Shown here piece after piece: positions 4,225 through 8,604 of a stretch of 8,604 nucleotides of DNA. Under the pieces are notes generated by a model. That model worked only from the letters and a program-made list of their open reading frames with translations, did no database searches and was not told the DNA's origin. A program made the position numbers and the translations under genes. The first letter of the stretch is position 1. Every line of letters begins with the position of its first letter. The DNA lies in contig PXDX01000115.1 in assembly GCA_003564915.1 (NCBI GenBank), positions 1 through 8,604 of the forward strand. Direction: 5' to 3'. Origin of the DNA: a candidate division WWE3 bacterium (GTDB lineage: Bacteria > Patescibacteriota > WWE3 > UBA101185 > UBA10185).

Positions 4225-6396
4225 ATGAATAAAAAAGTTTATAAAATTCAAGACATGCACTGCGTTAGCTGCGCGAGGAACATAGAAACAGAAGTTAAAA
4301 AAACTCCCGGGGTTTCTGCCGTAAAAGTAGATTTTGTGGGAGGAAAAATGGTTGTAGAAGGGGAGAGTTTTTCAACTGATGAAATAAAAAAGAGAGTAGA
4401 ATCTCTGGGTTACAAGGCCACAGAGGGAGAAGAGAGGATTATGAACATTACAGAAACCGAGCTCGAAGACAAAAAAAGGGTTAAGGATGCCAGAACGAGA
4501 GCAATTCTAGCTTTAGGTCTGAGCTTACCTCTGATGATAACAATGACCTTTATGTACTTAGATAGAATGTTCCCCGGCCAAATTTTTGTAGAAGCTATCC
4601 TAGCTTTCGTTGTAGTCTACATTCTTGGCTGGAAAACGCACGTTTCAGCCTTAAGAGCACTAAAAAGATTTTATGCAAATATGGATGTTTTAATTTCTCT
4701 TGGTACCACGGCGGCTTTTCTTTTTGGTGTAGCCGCTTTTTTTATTGATGTTCCGATATTTTTTGAGGTAGCAGCTTTCATTATGGCCTTTCAACTTTTG
4801 GGAAGGTATCTGGAGGAAAAAACCAAGGGCAAAACATCGGAAGCCTTGCGCAAGCTTTTAAAATTGGAGGCAAAATCAGCCAGAATTATTGTTGACGGCA
4901 AAGAAAAAGAAATTCCTGTTGAAGAACTTAAAATAGGTGACGTTATGATCGTTAGGCCGGGAGAAAAGATTCCGACCGACGGAAAGGTGATTACCGGCCA
5001 ATCATCGGTTGATGAGTCAATGGCTACCGGAGAATCTTTGCCAGTTGAAAAAACACCGGGTAATGAAGTAATCGGCTCCACCATTAATCTGGAAGGAGTT
5101 TTAGAGATTGAAGCAACAAGAGTAGGGGAAGATACCTTCTTTGCCCAAGTTGTAAAACTTGTAGAAGAAGCTCAAAGATCGCGAATCCCTATTCAAGAAT
5201 TCGCAGATAAAGTGACTTCTTATTTTGTTCCGGCAATTCTTGTCATTGCCTTGCTTACTCTTATTGGATGGATTTTAATTGGTAATTGGTTTGTGGCAGT
5301 TACAACAACTATAACTGTTTTAATCATTGCTTGTCCCTGCGCTCTGGGATTAGCTACTCCTACTGCTTTGACGGTTGGCATTGGTAGGGGCGCAACACAA
5401 GGTATTTTGTTTAGAAGAGGCGAGGCGATCGAGTTAATGGGAAAAACCAAAGTAATCGTACTTGATAAAACGGGTACACTAACAAAAGGAAAACCAACTG
5501 TAACCGACATTATTGAAATTGGCAGAAGTGAATCCTCTACTATTCTTAGATTGGCTGCTTCAGTAGAGAGGAACTCAGAACATCCTTTGGCTCGAGCGAT
5601 TGTAGAGAAAGCAAAAGAGGAAGATCTCGAATTGTTGAAAACGGAAAAATTCAAGGCAATTTTTGGTAAGGGGGTGGAAGCGGTAGTAAAAAGTAACAGA
5701 GTTTTAGTCGGCAGAAGATTATTCATGGAGGAAAATAACATTGATGTATCGACAATAGAAAAAGAATTAAGCAAACTTGAAGAACAAGGAAAAACCGCTA
5801 TGATTGTGGCCGATACCGATCAAGTTCTTGGCATAATTGCAGTGGCAGACACTTTAAAAAATGAAACAAAAAACGCTATAGAAGAACTTCAGAAGATGAA
5901 TTATAAATTGGTGATGTTAACCGGCGACAATAAAACAACAGCCACCACAATTGCTCGAAAAATCGGTATTGACGAAGTAATAGCCGAAGTTCTCCCAGAT
6001 CAAAAAGTGGAAGTGATAAAAAAACTGCAAGAAGACGGAGCAGTAAAGGTAGGAATGGTTGGCGACGGTATTAATGACGCGCCGGCTTTAACTCAAGCTG
6101 ATGTGGGAATTGCTATTGGTTCTGGAACTGATATTGCTATTGAAGCCGGGGAAATCACTCTTGTAAGAGGGGAATTAAGTGCCTTGATCGATGCTATAAA
6201 ATTAAGTCGGACAACCTTTAAGATTGTTCGTCAAAATCTGTTTTGGGCTTTCTTTTACAATTCGATAGCAATCCCTGTAGCGGCTTTTGGCATATTAGCT
6301 ACCATGATAGGACCTATCATTGCTGCCGGCGCCATGGCTTTTAGCTCTTTATCGGTTGTCTTAAACTCCCTAAGATTAAAACAAGTAGAGTTGTAA
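4225..6396 (+). CDS. copA: Copper-exporting P1B-1 type ATPase (CopA)
   Basis: This inner-membrane pump drives Cu(I) out of the cytoplasm with ATP. The 723-residue protein is full length for a one-HMA CopA. In order it shows an N-terminal HMA domain with MHCVSC (C13, C16), membrane helices from about 92, the actuator loop TGES (268-271), the transport-site helix with CPC (370-372), the phosphorylated D414 in DKTGTLT, the HP pair (453-454) of the nucleotide-binding domain, TGD (566-568) and the hinge GDGIND (613-618). In the last two helices YN (678-679) and MAFSS (704-708) complete the Cu(I)/Ag(I)-specific ligand set, so zinc or cobalt pumps are unlikely. The ATG at 4225 is preferred; a TTG four codons earlier adds only three residues and has no ribosome site. 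No Shine-Dalgarno is visible. It is third in the csoR operon, 53 bases after the membrane-protein gene. Confidence 0.96.
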   Translation: MNKKVYKIQDMHCVSCARNIETEVKKTPGVSAVKVDFVGGKMVVEGESFSTDEIKKRVESLGYKATEGEERIMNITETELEDKKRVKDARTRAILALGLSLPLMITMTFMYLDRMFPGQIFVEAILAFVVVYILGWKTHVSALRALKRFYANMDVLISLGTTAAFLFGVAAFFIDVPIFFEVAAFIMAFQLLGRYLEEKTKGKTSEALRKLLKLEAKSARIIVDGKEKEIPVEELKIGDVMIVRPGEKIPTDGKVITGQSSVDESMATGESLPVEKTPGNEVIGSTINLEGVLEIEATRVGEDTFFAQVVKLVEEAQRSRIPIQEFADKVTSYFVPAILVIALLTLIGWILIGNWFVAVTTTITVLIIACPCALGLATPTALTVGIGRGATQGILFRRGEAIELMGKTKVIVLDKTGTLTKGKPTVTDIIEIGRSESSTILRLAASVERNSEHPLARAIVEKAKEEDLELLKTEKFKAIFGKGVEAVVKSNRVLVGRRLFMEENNIDVSTIEKELSKLEEQGKTAMIVADTDQVLGIIAVADTLKNETKNAIEELQKMNYKLVMLTGDNKTTATTIARKIGIDEVIAEVLPDQKVEVIKKLQEDGAVKVGMVGDGINDAPALTQADVGIAIGSGTDIAIEAGEITLVRGELSALIDAIKLSRTTFKIVRQNLFWAFFYNSIAIPVAAFGILATMIGPIIAAGAMAFSSLSVVLNSLRLKQVEL

Positions 6397-6584
6397 GATT
6401 CGGTTGTAGGGTGGGGTGTATGGGAATACGAAGTAATGATTATGATGTACCGAATGAACAAATAAAAGTGAGTTTTCGGAGGATGTAAAAATTCTCCCAA
6501 TCCTATTTTGGAAAACCATCAACTCCTTGCTCTAAATTTCACCCAGAACCAACCATAAAGCTATAAAACCAAACAAAGCACTAT
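6397..6584. other. Convergent intergenic gap after copA
   Basis: This 188-base gap separates two converging genes. The only candidate terminator is weak: AGGAT (6480-6484) pairs with ATCCT (6500-6504) over a 15-base loop, followed by ATTTTGG. No ORF, RNA gene or long repeat is seen. Confidence 0.4.
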
Positions 6585-7493
6585 CTACACTCGAAAATTG
6601 GGATCGATCTCACAAATCTCTTCATAGACCCAATCTCTAATAGCTTCCACTTCATAACCAGTAAAAGATGCGTACGTGATCCTGTCAACCGTTCCCGACT
6701 CCCAATCTACTTGCACTTTCTTATCAGCAGGCACTATGAGAGTTTTCTTAAAATCATTGGATACAGTAACAAAATACTTTTTACCTTCCCAGCCTGAATC
6801 CTCCCTTCTGGCTGCCAGATTTTCCAAACCTAACTTCCTAAGTCTTTTTGAATGGCGAATATTACTTAGTTCTTGAGCCACGACTTGAGCTCCTTCCTCA
6901 AAAGATTTCATTTGGGAAACGAATCTGTCTCCAATATATCCGGATTTAGCTTCACCTACTCCTAAGATTATTACTTGACCTTCCTCTGTAACATCAATAT
7001 ATGCTGCGTCAGGTAGTCTGTTAAGCTCTATCTTGTCTCCTAAATTATAGCGGGCGGGGTCTTCCATTACTGCCAAAATTTCGGATGCCACATCCTCTGC
7101 CGCCTCAACCTGTTTTCTTTTTTCAGCACTTTGCTCGTCTAGTTTTTCTCTGCTTCTTCGGACCGCGGGATCTTTTGCAACCAACTGCTCAAAGACCTCA
7201 CCTTTTAAATGCCCCTTAATATATTCTTCGGGAGCTCTTTCCAGCTCATCCATGGAGTTTGATAACCCTTGCTCTTTCCGTTCTTCCTGTGATCTTACAA
7301 CATTATATATATGCGCTCGCATTTGAGTAACAAAATCTTCATCTAAGGAGTAAAGAACCTCCCGTTGGTTTTCTCTTCTATAGTTAGATTCAGCACGCTG
7401 CTTCGATGGCAGCTTATTAAGCACCTGATCTATACTTTCAGCTATCCTTTCTCTTTTTCCGGCAAATTCTACAGTAGATAAGCCTTGCTTCAT
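6585..7493 (-). CDS. Uncharacterised protein with PD-(D/E)XK nuclease-like core
   Basis: I do not recognise a named family for this 302-residue soluble protein. Residues 1-135 are highly charged and helical, with repeated Glu/Lys/Arg runs suggesting a coiled coil. The central part fits a PD-(D/E)XK phosphodiesterase fold: a helix with GEVFEQL (98-104; E99 and E102), then PDAAYIDV (161-168) with D162, a hydrophobic strand VIILGVG (174-180), and E181-A-K183. After it QM (194-195) lies on a helix, as the conserved Gln of many such nucleases does. The C-terminal part has KKYFVTVSNDF (238-248), a strand pair and an acidic end. There is no Shine-Dalgarno; TATAAT lies 6 bases before the ATG. It follows the CYTH-Gre gene by 61 bases on the same strand. 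The nuclease assignment rests on motif spacing only. Confidence 0.6.
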   Translation of the reverse strand: MKQGLSTVEFAGKRERIAESIDQVLNKLPSKQRAESNYRRENQREVLYSLDEDFVTQMRAHIYNVVRSQEERKEQGLSNSMDELERAPEEYIKGHLKGEVFEQLVAKDPAVRRSREKLDEQSAEKRKQVEAAEDVASEILAVMEDPARYNLGDKIELNRLPDAAYIDVTEEGQVIILGVGEAKSGYIGDRFVSQMKSFEEGAQVVAQELSNIRHSKRLRKLGLENLAARREDSGWEGKKYFVTVSNDFKKTLIVPADKKVQVDWESGTVDRITYASFTGYEVEAIRDWVYEEICEIDPNFRV

Positions 7494-7499
7494 AAATTC

Positions 7500-7529
7500 A
7501 TTATATACCGAGAGTGCGGTAAATATCGA
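7500..7529 (-). promoter_or_regulatory. Promoter of the nuclease-like gene, predicted leaderless
   Basis: On the minus strand a perfect TATAAT (7500-7505) ends 6 bases before the ATG. A -35 candidate TCGATA (7524-7529, 4 of 6) lies 18 bases further upstream. Transcription would begin at or beside the start codon. The gene can thus be expressed apart from the CYTH-Gre gene. Confidence 0.6.
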
Positions 7530-7554
7530 TTTGGATGTTTAACTAATAGAAAGA

Positions 7555-8394
7555 CTATGAGTTTCTGGCTTCATAGATTTCTTCCTTGAGCTTGGCGATC
7601 CTCACGTCCAGTACTTCGATCTTTTTCATTAATATATCCCAGCTTGCATTATCGTGCCATCCGTCCCCACCTTCTCTATAGTGTTCATTACTTTTTAGAA
7701 GAAAGGCGTCCCTTTTTTCTTTTAGTCTTTCCAACTCCTTGTTCAAATAGGGGAGTCTAATGTCAGAATTTGAACGAATATGCTTATCCAGTATCAAGTG
7801 AGTATGGCTTTTTTCGATTATATCCTCTGAAGGAATTCCAAGTTCTTCCAAAAAAGTCAGCTGCTTCATTTTTAGTCTTTCTGCTTCCTGTAAATTCTCA
7901 GGTTCCGTTCTAATCTCCAAAACCGTGCTAAAACCTTCTACATCATCTATAAAGATCAAGGAATCATTCAAAGAATATATTTTTCTAACTTTTGTAATTT
8001 CTTTGAACAAGTCCGGAAAACCTTTTTCTGCAAGATTTTTTATTAGATGGGATTTATTATCTTTAGAGGTTTCTTCATAGAATGTTACTGTTGTAACGTC
8101 ATGAAGGTTCAATTCTTGGGAAATATTTTTTAGACCTTTTCTCACTGTAGCGATGCAGATTGATTTATCTTCAAAGATCAAAGTTCTAATCCTTGCAGCA
8201 GCTTTTTTAGAATCAAACGAATGTTCGTCGGCCGAAGCTTCGGATAAATCGGCGTATATTTCGTCATTAATTTTGATTTCGGTTTGAAAATTTGCTCCAA
8301 GATCTTTAAGTTTAGCTTCGGTTTCCGAAACATTATCTACCCAGGCTCGTGTCTCTACAGATGAAACCCCTTTCTTAAGCTCAAAATTCTTCAT
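7555..8394 (-). CDS. CYTH-domain protein with C-terminal GreA/GreB-N-like coiled coil
   Basis: Residues about 10-200 of this 279-residue protein fit the CYTH fold (class IV adenylyl cyclase, thiamine triphosphatase, inorganic triphosphatase), a tunnel that binds triphosphates with metal. Landmarks are VETRAWVDN (13-21), the lGANFQ segment (33-37), ARIR (67-70), TVRKG (83-87), QEL (93-95), KVRKIY (135-140), IDDVEGF (149-155) and LEIR (159-162). The family ExExK motif is degenerate, reading S12-x-E14-x-R16. Residues about 215-275 resemble the RNA-polymerase-probing N-terminal hairpin of GreA: a long helix, then REGGDGWHDNASW (240-252), then RIAKLKEEI (265-273). This compares with GreA's REHGDLKENAEY and RIxxLExxL. 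Acidic D244 and D248 fall near GreA's catalytic Asp and Glu, with one residue extra between them. There is no Shine-Dalgarno; a TATAAT lies 6 bases before the ATG. The CYTH call is strong; the Gre-like call is by eye. Confidence 0.78.
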   Translation of the reverse strand: MKNFELKKGVSSVETRAWVDNVSETEAKLKDLGANFQTEIKINDEIYADLSEASADEHSFDSKKAAARIRTLIFEDKSICIATVRKGLKNISQELNLHDVTTVTFYEETSKDNKSHLIKNLAEKGFPDLFKEITKVRKIYSLNDSLIFIDDVEGFSTVLEIRTEPENLQEAERLKMKQLTFLEELGIPSEDIIEKSHTHLILDKHIRSNSDIRLPYLNKELERLKEKRDAFLLKSNEHYREGGDGWHDNASWDILMKKIEVLDVRIAKLKEEIYEARNS

Positions 8395-8400
8395 GAAGAG

Positions 8401-8409
8401 ATTATATCA
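8401..8409 (-). promoter_or_regulatory. Extended -10 promoter of the CYTH-Gre gene, predicted leaderless
   Basis: On the minus strand TGATATAAT (8401-8409) is a full extended -10. Its TATAAT ends 6 bases before the ATG. No good -35 is seen at 16-18 bases, as extended -10 promoters allow. Confidence 0.6.
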
Positions 8410-8494
8410 AAGGAAAGTTGTTTGAAGGATGGTTCCGATAGGCTATATCAATTTAATTTGAGAAACGTAGCTGTTTAAGATTTAAGAAAGAAAA

Positions 8495-8528
8495 GACCCC
8501 TTGGTTTTCAGATGATTACCAAGGGGTC
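8495..8528 (-). terminator. Strong rho-independent terminator of the gene at the right edge
   Basis: GACCCCTTGGT (8495-8505) and ACCAAGGGGTC (8518-8528) form a perfect 11-bp stem with a 12-base loop. On the minus strand the stem is followed by TTTTCTTTCTT; on the plus strand no T-run follows. Direction is therefore minus, ending the transcript of the partial gene that stops at 8544 and insulating the CYTH-Gre promoter. Confidence 0.9.
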
Positions 8529-8543
8529 AACCCCAACCTTAGT

Positions 8544-8603
8544 TTAGGATAGATAAAGTCCGATCCATCCTAAAACGAGGAGCAAAACTGTTACGACGAC
8601 GAA
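8544..8603 (-). CDS. C-terminal end of a membrane protein (partial)
   Basis: On the minus strand one frame is open from the right edge to a TAA at 8544-8546. It encodes 19 residues, FVVVTVLLLVLGWIGLYLS, a typical single membrane-spanning helix at a C-terminus. The strong minus-strand terminator begins 16 bases after the stop, supporting a real gene end. Another frame is also open to a TAA but is arginine-rich with no recognisable character. Family and function cannot be told from this fragment. Confidence 0.5.
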   Translation of the reverse strand, partial: FVVVTVLLLVLGWIGLYLS

Positions 8604-8604
8604 A

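Noticed and set aside
4791..5774. Long minus-strand ORFs opposite copA (4791-5084 and 5220-5774)
   Set aside because: They are antisense shadows of a highly conserved ATPase, Ser/Leu/Pro-rich and without any domain.
6255..6876. ORFs at 6255-6500 (minus) and 6676-6876 (plus)
   Set aside because: The first reads the antisense of the copA end and the gap. The second is antisense to the nuclease-like gene. Neither has a promoter, ribosome site or domain.
1..8604. CRISPR array, insertion sequence, integrase attachment site or TGA recoding
   Set aside because: No regularly spaced repeats, transposase or terminal inverted repeats were seen. TGA ends the antitoxin gene and no in-frame TGA interrupts a recognised gene.

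Overview
This is an AT-rich bacterial window using the standard genetic code (TAA, TAG and TGA all act as stops). Its mixture is typical of a small-genome accessory region: single-gene transcription units, an AbiE-type toxin-antitoxin pair, a GrpB-family protein, a copper operon and two poorly described proteins. Family make-up and very short or absent 5' leaders would fit a Candidate Phyla Radiation (Patescibacteria) genome. That is an inference from style, because no taxonomic marker gene is present.

Left part (1-2720), all on the minus strand. An AbiEi-like antitoxin and an overlapping AbiEii-like nucleotidyltransferase toxin are followed by a GrpB-family (UPF0157) protein. Last comes the first 192 residues of a radical SAM peptide maturase that runs off the left edge. 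The antitoxin promoter carries a perfect 7-bp inverted repeat that overlaps its -10 element, a natural autoregulation site.

Middle (2721-6396). A 528-base gap lies between two divergent start codons, and the copper genes then run on the plus strand: a CsoR-family Cu(I) repressor, a three-helix membrane protein with a C-terminal heavy-metal-associated-like domain, and a CopA-type P1B Cu(I) ATPase. A consensus-like sigma70 promoter is followed at the transcription start by a C-tract/G-tract inverted repeat of the CsoR operator type, so the operon should be derepressed by copper.

Right part (6397-8604), minus strand. One gene encodes a 279-residue CYTH-domain protein whose C-terminus looks like the GreA/GreB N-terminal coiled coil. 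Downstream of it is a 302-residue protein with a PD-(D/E)XK-like nuclease signature. At the right edge are the last 19 residues of a membrane protein and its strong rho-independent terminator.

A recurring pattern is that four minus-strand genes (grpB, abiEi, the nuclease candidate and the CYTH-Gre gene) each have a TATAAT or TATAAA hexamer exactly 6 bases before the ATG. This predicts leaderless mRNAs. The two genes that probably sit inside transcription units (abiEii and the radical SAM gene) instead carry clear Shine-Dalgarno sites. The least described parts are the CYTH-Gre fusion with its nuclease-like neighbour and the MerT/MerP-like copper protein.
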